Source of the DNA: Bradyrhizobium erythrophlei
Lineage (GTDB): Bacteria; Pseudomonadota; Alphaproteobacteria; Rhizobiales; Xanthobacteraceae
Reading direction: 5' to 3'
DNA: 64,000 bases
Assembly (NCBI RefSeq): GCF_900129505.1
Contig: NZ_LT670818.1
Span: 8,155,001 to 8,219,000, forward strand
The notes beneath the pieces were generated by a model. It was not told where the DNA came from and ran no database searches. It was given only the letters and a program-made list of their open reading frames with translations. Positions 26,591 through 35,435 of the stretch are shown piece by piece. Each line of letters begins with the position of its first letter. Positions within the stretch are counted from its first letter, which is position 1. A program made the position numbers and the translations under genes.

Positions 26591-26731
26591 TACTGCATTT
26601 CGAAAGGTGGAGGACCGGGTCAGAACTCCGTCCCCCCCTCGCAGCGCTCAAATAGCCGTGTAGCGAGCAACGTGGCGCCGCCGTCCGTCAAAGCCGAGCC
26701 TTCGGGTAACCACGCACACGGGAAATAAAAG

Positions 26732-27627
26732 ATGAGTTCGGACAAGTTTCTGGTCACCGGCGCGACGGGTGAGACCGGCCGCTGCACGGTCCAACGCCTT
26801 CTCGAAATGGGACGCGCTGTCCGAGCATTGGTGCATAAGGTGGATAACCGCGCCGAAGCGCTTCGGCGGGCGGGAGCGGAGGTCGTTGTCGGTGACCTCT
26901 TCGAGCACGATGATGCAATTCGGGCGACCGCCGGCACCACCGGCGCCTATTCTGCTACCCCGTTCGCCCCGGTATCATCCAGACGACGGCCTATTTTGCC
27001 GACGCGGCTAGGCGCGCCGGACTCAAGGCCGTGATCAACATGTCGCAGATCTCCGCACGGGAAGATTCCAAAAGCCATGCGGCACGCGATCATTGGATCG
27101 CCGAACGGATCTTGGACTGGTCAGGTGTTCCGACCGTGCACCTGCGACCGACCTTCTTCTCGCAATGGCTGCTCTATCCGTTTGCACGCAAGACGATTGT
27201 CGAGCAGAGCATCATCGATCTCCCCTATGGCGCTGGACGCCATGCCCCGATCGCGGCCGAAGATCAGGCACGTCTGATCGCTGCGATCCTGGTAGAGCCG
27301 GCCGCGCATGTCGGTAAGACCTACACGCTCCATGGCCCAACCGAGTTGGACCAGCCAGGCATCGCCGCCGCCATCAGCGACGTGCTCGGCAGAAAGATCA
27401 GCTATCAGCCGCTCACCATCCCCGAGTATCGCCAGCGCCTCGAAAACTTCGGCTTGCCCGAGTTTTTGATCCAACATTTCTGCGCGATTGCTGTCGACTA
27501 TCAGAACGGCATCTTCTCGGGCGCCGACAAGATCATTGCCGAGGTGACCGGCGTGCCGCCCATGACCGTGCAGAACTTCGTCGCGTCGCATCGGGCCGCC
27601 TTCGATAGTCTCGGCGCGGCGGCGTGA
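26732..27627 (+). pseudogene. NmrA-like NAD(P)-binding protein, single frameshift
   Basis: The first frame reads MSSDKFLVTGATGETGRCTV (Rossmann motif GATGETG), then VVVGDLFEHDDAIRATAG up to about 26970. The protein then continues one frame over as IIQTTAYFADAARRAGLKAV, INMSQISARED, and on to GVPPMTVQNFVASHRAAFD. Joining the frames gives a full-length (about 297 residues) NmrA/quinone-oxidoreductase-2-type SDR. A one-base deletion in GCCCCGG near 26970 explains the break. Either a sequencing slip or a young pseudogene; the rest of the gene is well kept. An AAATAAAAG leader offers no strong ribosome site. Confidence 0.7.
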
Positions 27628-27758
27628 CGGCGACCTCGGCGGCCCCGAAGGCCGTGGATCCCTCGCCGTCGCTCAACCGCAACCGAACCTTCCAGAAGAA
27701 GCAGGTTGACGATGAACGACGCTTTCGCAATTCCACCAACCCAAACCAAGGAGCCCAC

Positions 27759-27923
27759 ATGACTGCTTCCATTGAAGCCTACGACAAGGCGATCGTTAAC
27801 CGCCAACCAAATTTCGACGAGCGCAAGACCCGATCTGAATTCCGGAAGGTCATTCCCAATCTCATGACAATTGTGGTCCACTGCTTCGACCCGCGCGTGA
27901 CAGGAGGTATAAGGCATTTGTAG
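27759..27923 (+). pseudogene. N-terminal fragment of a carbonic anhydrase-like protein
   Basis: ATG at 27759 (after CAAGGAGC) opens MTASIEAYDKAIVNRQPNFD, then RSEFRKVIPNLMTIVVHCFDPR, and stops after 54 codons. The stretch PNLMTIVVxCFDPR resembles the start of beta-carbonic anhydrase-like proteins, where the Cys-Asp pair is part of the zinc site. The remaining 150 or so residues are missing. Probably a truncated copy; family assignment is moderate. Confidence 0.45.
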
Positions 27924-28309
27924 ATTTGAATCGCGCGCAGCTTTCCACGGTGAACGGCTAGGCGCCCCTTCCCCGAGCCTGATTCCCAACTGATAAGCGC
28001 TCTACTTATTCCCTGTCAGTCACGAGATGCTCTGTGCCTATGAACGGCCGCCAATAGCGGTCGTTCTTATCGGCGCAACAACGCTGATAGTGATGTGTGG
28101 TCTAACGATCGGCGGCCACCCCATCACTGATGACGCTTCCCGCAGCAACTGGTGGAAACTCGTCACGAGACGGATACTCCGCACCAGCGCATTAATACCT
28201 TCGCAAAGCCGAACGGCGCCGGCGCCGGGCATTGCTTGCGCAGTCTCGGCCCTCCGTTGTCGGTCTCGCCGAAAGCCGGCCAACATTTCGACTGACGCCC
28301 ACGCGCCGT
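27924..28309. other. Noncoding stretch downstream of the efflux genes
   Basis: About 390 bases. A minus-strand frame stays open from 28517 to 28038 but has no family or start signal. I see no RNA or terminator with a T-run. Confidence 0.35.
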
Positions 28310-28567
28310 CTACTTTGCAATGCCCGACCCTTTTGAATTGCTGCCATGCCGGTCCAACGGTTTGACCGGGACCTTGCCCTGTGAAGCGCGAGCGTGCTGG
28401 CGGAGCCCATCTGCCAGGATCTTCAGATCCTTCGTCCGCCCGCTCACCAGCAGATCCGAAAACTCCCGCGCATCGATCGATGAAATCGCGCGCGTCTCGG
28501 GTGGCGGCATCAACCAACGCCTCCAGGCGCGCCGCATCAAACGAAAGAATACGCGCGGTTTCCTCAT
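28310..28567 (-). CDS. Possible small protein coupled to the efflux adaptor gene
   Basis: An 85-residue frame whose ATG overlaps the stop codon of the adaptor gene in an ATGA junction, the usual sign of translational coupling. It is basic (MRKPRVFFRLMRRAWRRWL) and has a plausible helical segment (IDAREFSDLLVSGRTKDLKI). I recognise no family, and codon use does not settle whether it is real. The evidence is purely positional. Confidence 0.3.
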   Translation of the reverse strand: MRKPRVFFRLMRRAWRRWLMPPPETRAISSIDAREFSDLLVSGRTKDLKILADGLRQHARASQGKVPVKPLDRHGSNSKGSGIAK

Positions 28568-29706
28568 TTTACGTCCGACGCGGAAGCCTCCTTATGAGCG
28601 ATCAGTGAGACGGGTGAGCCAGGACCGATCTTCTGCAGATTGCCTATAATGACACGGTCGTATTCGGCAATACCTTTGACGCTCACGGAATCTCCATCCG
28701 TCGGCCCCAGCGTGACTATCTTCTGTTCGGCTTTGCTGTCCGGGCCGACGATGTAGACATATTTTCCGAGCTGGCTCGATCCCAGGGCAACCTGCGGCAC
28801 GAGGAGAGCGTCAGGTTCATCGCGAACGTGCAGGCGAACACGCACGTACTGGCCGGGTAGAAGCGTGAACTTCGGATTCGGCACGGTCGCCCTTGCCGTG
28901 ATCGTTCCGGTCGTGCGGTCGACGCCGTTGTCGATGAAGGTCAGTTCACCCGAATAATCCATTGAGGCATCGTCGGGCAAGGACACTTTGGCAACCACCT
29001 TGTGAGCGCTACGCGCCGTCTGGATAACGCCGAGATCCCGTTCGCTCGGATTGAACGTGACGTAGAGAGGATCGAGTTGAACGAGCGTGTTGAGCGTGAA
29101 GCCGGATCCGCCAACCAGCGTGCCCACAGGAGCGCGATTGCGGCCGAGGCGCCCTGAAAATGGCGCGCGGATTTCCGTATAGGCGAGATTGATCTCGGCG
29201 GAGCGGACCGCGGCACTGTCCATTGCGACCGACGCCTCGCTTTGGCCCAACGTGCTGGCGCGCTGGTCGTAGTTGTCCTTGGCGAGGAAGCCGGTCTTCA
29301 CCAACTCGTCACCGCGGTTGAAGTTCGAACGCGCGTATCCGAGCGCGGCCACATTGCGCTGCGCCTGCGCCTTGGCCTGGTCGAGAGCTGCCCGGTAATC
29401 GCGGTCGTCGATCTTGTAGAGCAGTGCCTCGCCCTTCACGTCGGCGCCGTCGGCCGTCGGTTGCGACTGGATGTATCCGGCGACCTTGGCCTGAAGCGAG
29501 ACCTCGCGGATCGATTCCGTGCGAGCGGAGTATTCGAGGTAGACCGGAATTGTTCGCTTGACGACGGCCGCAACGGGAACCGGCATGGAGGGAGGGCCCG
29601 CCGGTGCCGCTGCGGCAACTTCCCCGGTGCGGACCGAATAGGCGGCGATGGCAGCGCCGACGCAAATGATGGCGGCGCCACCGAGCAAGAATTTCGAGGC
29701 TTTCAT
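28564..29706 (-). CDS. RND efflux periplasmic adaptor (membrane fusion protein, AcrA/MexE-like)
   Basis: 380 residues. An N-terminal membrane anchor or uncleaved signal (KFLLGGAAIICVGAAIAAY) precedes the HlyD-type core. Motifs: RTESIREVSLQAKVAGYIQS (lipoyl-like strand), a helical hairpin (ALDQAKAQAQRNVAALGYAR), the second lipoyl half (TEIRAPFSGRLGRNRAPVGT) and beta-barrel regions (FTLLPGQYVRVRLHV). It bridges the inner-membrane pump to an outer-membrane channel, which is not encoded here. It is 17 bases downstream of the pump gene; the order pump then adaptor is the reverse of acrAB. Confidence 0.92.
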   Translation of the reverse strand: MKASKFLLGGAAIICVGAAIAAYSVRTGEVAAAAPAGPPSMPVPVAAVVKRTIPVYLEYSARTESIREVSLQAKVAGYIQSQPTADGADVKGEALLYKIDDRDYRAALDQAKAQAQRNVAALGYARSNFNRGDELVKTGFLAKDNYDQRASTLGQSEASVAMDSAAVRSAEINLAYTEIRAPFSGRLGRNRAPVGTLVGGSGFTLNTLVQLDPLYVTFNPSERDLGVIQTARSAHKVVAKVSLPDDASMDYSGELTFIDNGVDRTTGTITARATVPNPKFTLLPGQYVRVRLHVRDEPDALLVPQVALGSSQLGKYVYIVGPDSKAEQKIVTLGPTDGDSVSVKGIAEYDRVIIGNLQKIGPGSPVSLIAHKEASASDVK

Positions 29707-29723
29707 GGGATATTCCTGATTTT

Positions 29724-32700
29724 TTACTCGGCCGCGATTTTGTGCAGCTCGGATACATTGGAATTTTCGTCTGAATGGCCGCGCTCCCGCAGGCCTTCGA
29801 TGACGGCGTAGAACACGGGCACGAACAGCAGCGTCAGGATCGTCGCGGCGAGCATGCCGCCGAAAACTGTCGTCCCGATGGATTGCCGGCTGGCCGCACC
29901 TGCCCCGCTCGCTATCATCAGCGGCACGACGCCGAGTATGAATGCGAATGCCGTCATCAGGATCGGCCGAAGCCGGAGACGGGCAGCTTCCATCGCGGCG
30001 TCCACGATGGTCAACCCTTCCTGGCGCCGACGCTTGGCGAACTCAACGATCAGAATCGCGTTCTTGGCGGAAAGGCCGATCAGCATGACGAAACCAATCT
30101 GAGAATAGACGTCGGTCTGCAGACCGCGCACGAAGAGCGCCAGGAACGCACCGAACAGCGCCAGCGGTACCGCGAACAACACCATAAACGGCATAGACCA
30201 GCTCTCATACTGCGCCGCCAGGATCAGGAACACGAAGACGATCGCCAGCACGAACACGACCGTGGCGATCGATCCCGCCTTCAGTTCCTGATAGGTAATG
30301 CCAGTCCATTCGAATGCGAAATCGCGAGGTAACGCGATCGCAGCGGCCCGCTCCATCGCCGTAACCGCTTGTCCCGAACTGTAGCCCGGCGCAGCGCCAC
30401 CGTTTACAAGCGCGGAAGCGTAATTGTTGTAGTGCGGAACAGTCTCCGGACCGACGATGGGCTTGAGCAGGCCGAGTGTGCTCAACGGAACCATGCTGCC
30501 GCCGGCATTACGGACATAGAGTCGGTTAAGATCTGTCGCCGCCGCCCGCGAATCCTTGTCGGCCTGCAGGGTCACGCGGAAGGTACGCCCGAACAGGTTG
30601 AAGTCGTTTACGTAAAGGGATCCGAGGAATATCTGCAGAGTATTGAACACGTCAGGCACGTTAAGCCCGAGCAGTTTCGCCTTGGTACGGTCGAGGTCGT
30701 ACTTGAACTGAGGCGTCGACGTTGAGAACGAACTGAAAAGCTGCTGAGGATTCAGTTCGGGCTGTTTGCGTGCTTCCGCGATCAACGCCTGCGTCGCTTG
30801 GTTCAGGGCAAAGCTGCCCCTGCCCGTCAGGTCCTCCACCTGAAACTCAAAGCCGCCTGTAGTACCAAGACCTGGAATTGACGGCGGATCAAAGCTGAGC
30901 ACGAACGCCTCGGGAACCATGAGAAGCTTCATGCGGACATCGGCCACGATCCGTGAGGCCGTCTGGGAAGGCGGTCGCTCGTCCCATGGCTTGAGAATCC
31001 CGAACTCTACCGCCGAGTTCGACTGGGCCGCATTGGTGAGGAAGTTGAGACCGCTGATCGATCCGACTATGTCGACCCCGGCGGTACTTTCCAGGATTCC
31101 CCGCACCTTCTCGGCGACGGCATCCGTGCGCTGCAGGGAAGCGCCGTCTGGAAGCTGGATCACGACAAAGAAATAGCCCTGATCCTCGACCGGCAGGAAG
31201 CTCGATGGGATGCGCTGCGAAAGAAAGTAGGTTGCTCCCAGAACGGCGACGAACACTGCGAGGACGGCCCATCTCCATCCGATCAGCACTCTCACGAACT
31301 TTGCGTAACCGTGAGAAAGACGATCGAACCCGGCATTGAACCAGCGGAATGGCGCGAAATTGCCCGGCGACCGGTGGCGCAGGAACGCGGCGCTCAACGC
31401 CGGACTCAGCGTCAGCGAATTGAATGCCGAGATGCCGACCGAGATCGCAACCGTCAGAGCGAATTGATTATAAAGACGTCCGGTCACGCCGGGAATGAAC
31501 GCCACCGGCACGAAAACCGCCATAAGCACGGCGGTCGTGGCGATGATCGGTCCCGTCACTTCGGACATTGCCGCCTGTGCGGCTTCCAGGGGTGAAAGGC
31601 CGTTTTCGAGCTGCCGTTCGACGTTCTCCACCACCACGATTGCGTCGTCCACCACCAGACCGATCGCCAGCACCATGCCAAGCAGGCTCAGCATATTCAA
31701 CGAGAAGCCCATCACCTGCATGACGGCCAGGGTCGCAATCAACGAGACCGGGATGGCGATGGTTGGAATGAGCGTGGTGCGCCAGTTTTGCAAAAAGATG
31801 AAGACGACGAGGACAACGAGGGCCAGTGCTTCGCTGAGCGTTATGATCACGTCGCGTTTCGCCGCCTTGACGAATCGCGTCGTGTCATAATGCAGGCCGT
31901 ACTCGATGCCTTTCGGGAAGCGCGTCGAGAGCTCCTCCATCTTGTCCTTGACGTGCTGCTGCAGGTCGAGCGCGTTCGAGCCCGGCATCTGGAATACGGC
32001 CAACACGACGGTCGGATCCTTGCCGAACACGGCGGTCGAGGAATATTGCAGCGCGCCGAGTTCGATACGGGCAATGTCCTTCATCCTGACTATCGCCCCG
32101 CTCGCGGGATCGGAACGCACCACGATATCGCCGAACTGATCGGGGTCGCTCAATCGGCCCGTCGCATTGACCTGCATCTCAAACGGGGTGCCTTCGGGCG
32201 CGGGGGATTGCCCGATCTTGCCGGCGGCGACCTGGACGTTCTGCTCGGCAACGGCCTGCTGGACGTCGACGGCGGTGATGCCCAGCTTGGCAAGCTTGTC
32301 CGGATCAAGCCAAATCCGCATCGAATAGCGCCTCTCGCCGAAGATTTGAACGTCGCCGACGCCGGGGACGCGCTTCAAGGGATCGACCACCTGAAGATAG
32401 GCGTAGTTGCTGAGCGCCACCGGATCGACGGAACGGTCTGGCGAGACCAGATTCACGATCAGGACGAAGTTCGGATTCTGCTTCTTGATGATGACGCCGC
32501 CCTGATTGACGATCGGCGGAAGCGAAGCCGCCGCTTGCGCCACGCGATTCTGCACGTCGACCGCGGCAATGCTGAGCGGATATCCGACATCGAACGTCAC
32601 CGTGATGGTCGAGGAGCCGTCGTTGGAGCTCGAGGACGACATGTACGTCATCCCCTGCACGCCGTTGATCTGCTGTTCGAGCGGCGTCGTCACGGTGTCG

Positions 32701-32873
32701 GCAACGACCTGGGCGCTCGCTCCCGGGTACGCCGCGCTGACGACGACCTGGGGCGGCGTGATGTCGGGAAACTGCGAGACCGGCATCAGAAAATAGCAGA
32801 TGGCCCCGGCCAGGACCATGATGACCGCGATCGACGAAGCGAAGATCGGACGATGAATGAAGAAGCCAACCAT
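29724..32873 (-). CDS. RND multidrug efflux permease (AcrB/MexF-like, HAE1 family)
   Basis: 1049 residues, full length. N-terminus FFIHRPIFASSIAVIMVLAG; PDITPPQVVVSAAYPGAS of the porter domain; transmembrane helix 4 with GLVVDDAIVVVENVERQL, whose Asp pair carries protons; the second half repeats the fold (GGMLAATILTLLFVPVFY). The pump exports amphiphilic compounds by proton exchange. It is divergent from a TetR gene, with operator-like repeats between them, the standard arrangement for self-limited efflux operons. The substrate is unknown. Confidence 0.95.
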   Translation of the reverse strand: MVGFFIHRPIFASSIAVIMVLAGAICYFLMPVSQFPDITPPQVVVSAAYPGASAQVVADTVTTPLEQQINGVQGMTYMSSSSSNDGSSTITVTFDVGYPLSIAAVDVQNRVAQAAASLPPIVNQGGVIIKKQNPNFVLIVNLVSPDRSVDPVALSNYAYLQVVDPLKRVPGVGDVQIFGERRYSMRIWLDPDKLAKLGITAVDVQQAVAEQNVQVAAGKIGQSPAPEGTPFEMQVNATGRLSDPDQFGDIVVRSDPASGAIVRMKDIARIELGALQYSSTAVFGKDPTVVLAVFQMPGSNALDLQQHVKDKMEELSTRFPKGIEYGLHYDTTRFVKAAKRDVIITLSEALALVVLVVFIFLQNWRTTLIPTIAIPVSLIATLAVMQVMGFSLNMLSLLGMVLAIGLVVDDAIVVVENVERQLENGLSPLEAAQAAMSEVTGPIIATTAVLMAVFVPVAFIPGVTGRLYNQFALTVAISVGISAFNSLTLSPALSAAFLRHRSPGNFAPFRWFNAGFDRLSHGYAKFVRVLIGWRWAVLAVFVAVLGATYFLSQRIPSSFLPVEDQGYFFVVIQLPDGASLQRTDAVAEKVRGILESTAGVDIVGSISGLNFLTNAAQSNSAVEFGILKPWDERPPSQTASRIVADVRMKLLMVPEAFVLSFDPPSIPGLGTTGGFEFQVEDLTGRGSFALNQATQALIAEARKQPELNPQQLFSSFSTSTPQFKYDLDRTKAKLLGLNVPDVFNTLQIFLGSLYVNDFNLFGRTFRVTLQADKDSRAAATDLNRLYVRNAGGSMVPLSTLGLLKPIVGPETVPHYNNYASALVNGGAAPGYSSGQAVTAMERAAAIALPRDFAFEWTGITYQELKAGSIATVVFVLAIVFVFLILAAQYESWSMPFMVLFAVPLALFGAFLALFVRGLQTDVYSQIGFVMLIGLSAKNAILIVEFAKRRRQEGLTIVDAAMEAARLRLRPILMTAFAFILGVVPLMIASGAGAASRQSIGTTVFGGMLAATILTLLFVPVFYAVIEGLRERGHSDENSNVSELHKIAAE

Positions 32874-32910
32874 GGAACCGGCCCGATCTTGACCCGAACT
32901 ATCGATAGAT

Positions 32911-32947
32911 GTTACTCTTCGGTAACGGTGACATTACCGACCGGTAA
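32911..32947. promoter_or_regulatory. Candidate TetR operators between efflux and regulator genes
   Basis: Two inverted repeats lie in the 122-base divergent spacer: GTTAC-6-GTAAC (32911-32926) and TTACCG-AC-CGGTAA (32934-32947). Both use the half-site GGTAAC/GTTACC. TetR dimers bind such palindromes; the two sites would cover promoters in both directions. Confidence 0.6.
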
Positions 32948-32995
32948 CACCGCGGTCAAGCGGGACGGCACGTCAATATTCCTTGAGGAAACCAG

Positions 32996-33619
32996 ATGTC
33001 CGAAGCCCGTTCCGACGTTCTGCGGCCACGCGAGCGAATTCTCTTGGCGGCCAGGGATCTGTTTCATCGGCACGGCATCCGCGGCGTAGGAGTCGAAACA
33101 ATCGCGGAGGCGGCCGGCACCAACAAAATGACTCTCTACCGTCACTTCGACTCGAAGGACGATCTCATCGTCGCCTATCTGCGCGGCGTCGCCGTCGAAG
33201 TCGATGAGATGTGGCGGGATTTCGAGCGCGACCATCCTGGCGACATGCAGGCTCAGTTGAAGGCCTGGCTGATCTGTGCGGAAGAGTGTGTGACATCAGA
33301 CGAGCGCGGCTGCGATCTCGCAAATGCCGCCGTCGAACTAACCGCGGACGGTCACCCGGGGCGCCGCATCATCGAAGAATTGAAGACCGAGCACCGCAAT
33401 CGCCTCGCTTCACTTTGCCGCCGCGCCGGCATCTCGCAACCGGAAGTACTGGCCGATACCCTCACCCTTCTCCTGGAAGGCGCCCGCGTCAGCCGTCAGG
33501 CCGCCGGCAGCAAAGGTCCGAGCGCTAAGTTCACCGCCACCGCAGAGGCCGTTATCGCGACCTTTCAATCCAGGACGAAGGTCGGTCCCAAATCGGGCCC
33601 GCGCAAGCGAACGAAGTGA
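32996..33619 (+). CDS. TetR/AcrR family transcriptional regulator
   Basis: 207 residues. The N-terminal TetR helix-turn-helix reads RERILLAARDLFHRHGIRGV, then VETIAEAAGTNKMTLYRHFDSKDDLI (about 12-62). The rest is the ligand-binding helical domain (TetR_C). The ATG at 32996 follows GAGGAAA. It probably represses the divergent RND pump and itself through the spacer palindromes, releasing DNA when a pump substrate binds. A basic C-terminal tail (SGPRKRTK) is present. Confidence 0.92.
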   Translation: MSEARSDVLRPRERILLAARDLFHRHGIRGVGVETIAEAAGTNKMTLYRHFDSKDDLIVAYLRGVAVEVDEMWRDFERDHPGDMQAQLKAWLICAEECVTSDERGCDLANAAVELTADGHPGRRIIEELKTEHRNRLASLCRRAGISQPEVLADTLTLLLEGARVSRQAAGSKGPSAKFTATAEAVIATFQSRTKVGPKSGPRKRTK

Positions 33620-33750
33620 ACCGAGGTCCCGCACGCTAAAGCAGGCGCACTCCGGAGCGGACGTGGACGCGATTAAACCAGTTTTCTCGCTTCACCAACC
33701 ACTCGGAGGTCGATCCTGTTAATCAGATCCGAACGGAGCCTCGGCGGCGC

Positions 33751-33921
33751 TCATTGCGGCCATCGTCTGTTGCAAGTACTGACGTTGGATCCGAGCGACA
33801 CGATTCCGCCTAGCACCACGGCAATCGATCCGATCGCGACGACATGATTGGATCCGAATAGGCCGAGCATCGTAAAGAGCAGCAATGCGACGCCGCCAGC
33901 GATTGCCGCCTTGGAAACCAA
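33751..33921 (-). CDS. Possible small two-helix membrane protein
   Basis: A frame from TTG at 33921 encodes 56 residues with two hydrophobic segments (AAIAGGVALLLFTMLGLFGS; VVAIGSIAVVLGGIVSLGS). Clean hydrophobic periodicity argues for coding, but there is no ribosome binding site and the frame continues upstream without a better start. It could be a remnant of a larger membrane gene. Confidence 0.25.
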   Translation of the reverse strand: MVSKAAIAGGVALLLFTMLGLFGSNHVVAIGSIAVVLGGIVSLGSNVSTCNRRWPQ

Positions 33922-33942
33922 TATAATCTTTCGGCATCCTCG

Positions 33943-34152
33943 GAGACCTCGGCAAGCATCGAGAAATACTTCCAGGGGTTCGTGAACGTTCGGGATGGCG
34001 CGCTGCTCGGACCATGAAACCCTTGGCTTCGCGAGCCGAAGTTCGGCAAGCCGGTATGGGAATTGACTAAGGCGATGGTCTCGCAGCCATCACTCCCAGC
34101 GACGGTGCGCGAATTCGCCATACTGGCGACTGGCTCGCAGCCCGATAGCGAT
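33943..34152 (+). pseudogene. Carboxymuconolactone decarboxylase-like fragment with internal stop
   Basis: One frame reads EKYFQGFVNVRDGALLGP, a TGA stop, NPWLREPKFGKPVWELTKAM and LPATVREFAILATGS. This is the N-terminal pattern of the CMD/AhpD-like family (GPFN-WL-xP, LTKAL, VREIAIL). The stop replaces the usual F/W codon. The catalytic CxxC half is absent downstream. A clear gene relic inside the island, too broken to function. Confidence 0.55.
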
Positions 34153-34252
34153 CGATGCCACCATTGCGACTGACTGCGGCTAACCCCTCAAGCCATCTTT
34201 CGAGGAACATCGTTCAACGACCGGGCTTCGCGACCGGAAATCGTCCAAGGCG

Positions 34253-34687
34253 TTAAGGAACTGGCTCCCGCTTGACCAATGCCCAATGACCGCCGAAGGG
34301 ATCGGTAACGACTGTGACGGGATCCATCTGATGAGCTCTTGTAAGTCCGCTGCCGGCCTGCTGTGCGGCGCGAGCCATACAATCTGGATCTTCAACACGT
34401 AGTATGACCGCAACAAAGGCGGATCCAAACTCCTCAGCGATTGAAGAGAGCAAAGGCCGCTCAATATCGCCTTCCGAAGAGATAGCGAATCCAATACGTC
34501 CGATCGTGAAGCCCAGCCGAAACACCTTGCCGTTATGCGTTTCCTGCCGGAACGTTTCGTCAGCCCCGAAAACGCCTCGATAGAATTTACCCGCCTGCAG
34601 GACGTTCGGCACTCGGACTTCAAATCGTCGTTCGGGCCCCGCCCGTTCCCAATCGATCAGCATCCCGTTCAAACTCGCTTGGAGCAT
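34253..34687 (-). CDS. VOC family (glyoxalase/bleomycin-resistance fold) protein
   Basis: 144 residues. The paired beta-alpha-beta-beta-beta modules read VRVPNVLQAGKFYRGVFGAD, GRIGFAISSEG, FVAVILRVEDPDCMARAAQQ and VTVVTDPFGGHWALVKR, the usual VOC ending. Relatives bind metals to isomerise or cleave small molecules, or sequester drugs; which applies here is unknown. AAGGAGG precedes the start by ten bases. A near-perfect palindrome lies 50 bases upstream and may control it. Confidence 0.78.
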   Translation of the reverse strand: MLQASLNGMLIDWERAGPERRFEVRVPNVLQAGKFYRGVFGADETFRQETHNGKVFRLGFTIGRIGFAISSEGDIERPLLSSIAEEFGSAFVAVILRVEDPDCMARAAQQAGSGLTRAHQMDPVTVVTDPFGGHWALVKREPVP

Positions 34688-34736
34688 TGGGCATTGATCC
34701 TCCTTGTCGAGCGTCGTCCCTGATCGGACGCGTCGC

Positions 34737-34754
34737 GTAATGTTATAACATTAC
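34737..34754. promoter_or_regulatory. Perfect 18-bp palindrome, Zur-like operator
   Basis: GTAATGTTATAACATTAC is its own reverse complement over all 18 positions. The AATGTTAT/ATAACATT arms resemble zinc-uptake regulator (Zur) boxes of proteobacteria. It lies between the divergent VOC gene (50 bases away) and the His-rich gene (122 bases away) and could serve either. Regulator identity is inferred from the motif and from the metal-binding look of the neighbour. Confidence 0.55.
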
Positions 34755-34875
34755 ATACAAGAGATCAATCAGCTTGGGTGCGCCCTGGCATTGCTGGCTT
34801 CCGCAACTATTTCCATTATTCGATGGATTGATGGGGCATTGATGGGCAACCGAGCGTTCGCAAGGAGCGGCACCA

Positions 34876-35214
34876 ATGGCCACATGTACCGAGAAACACC
34901 ACGCCAACCACACTCACACGCATGGCGCGAACTGCGGACACACTGCGATTCGCCACGACGGTCATGTGGACTATCTGCACGATGGCCATCTCCACCACAT
35001 GCACGAGGATCACGTGGATGAACATGTCATCGCGGTCAGCGCAACAAATCCCTTGCAATGCACGCCTCAAGTCCACTGCTCGCACGCGCACGGTCCAAAC
35101 TGCGGACATCAAGCGGTGCCGCATGGTGACCATGTCGACTATCTTGTAGACGGCCGACTGCATCATCCCCATGGTGATCATTGTGATGATCACGGGCCCG
35201 TGCAGTTAGCCTGA
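34876..35214 (+). CDS. Histidine-rich metal-binding protein, internally duplicated
   Basis: 112 residues, about a quarter of them His, with several Asp and Cys. Two similar halves are visible: HTHGANCGHTAIRHDGHVDY then LHDGHLHHMHEDHVDEH, and SHAHGPNCGHQAVPHGDHVD then LVDGRLHHPHGDHCDDHG. Each contains HxHGxNCGH and GHVDYL-DG-LHH. There is no signal peptide, so it is probably a cytoplasmic zinc/nickel/cobalt store or chaperone. GGAGCGGCACCA precedes the ATG. Related short proteins occur in many proteobacteria without assigned function. Confidence 0.82.
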   Translation: MATCTEKHHANHTHTHGANCGHTAIRHDGHVDYLHDGHLHHMHEDHVDEHVIAVSATNPLQCTPQVHCSHAHGPNCGHQAVPHGDHVDYLVDGRLHHPHGDHCDDHGPVQLA

Positions 35215-35435
35215 GATATGGTGATCGAACCACCTGGCTTCATTTCGGTTTGATGGATTGCTCGCTGGTAGGCCGAAATGACACTTCGGCATGGGTCAGT
35301 TTGTGCTGCGGCCGTAGTAGCTTTTCAAGAGCCGATAGTGGCGTCCGGTCAAACCATATTCCTGGCGGAGGCAACTATCGCTCCTGCAAAATGTTGCACG
35401 CCCGTCACATCGCAGAAGTTCGAAGTGTAGCCTGA

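Noticed and set aside
31788..33089. Long plus-strand frame opposite the RND pump gene
   Set aside because: Antisense shadow rich in Arg/His/Asp; it also overlaps the TetR gene in another frame.
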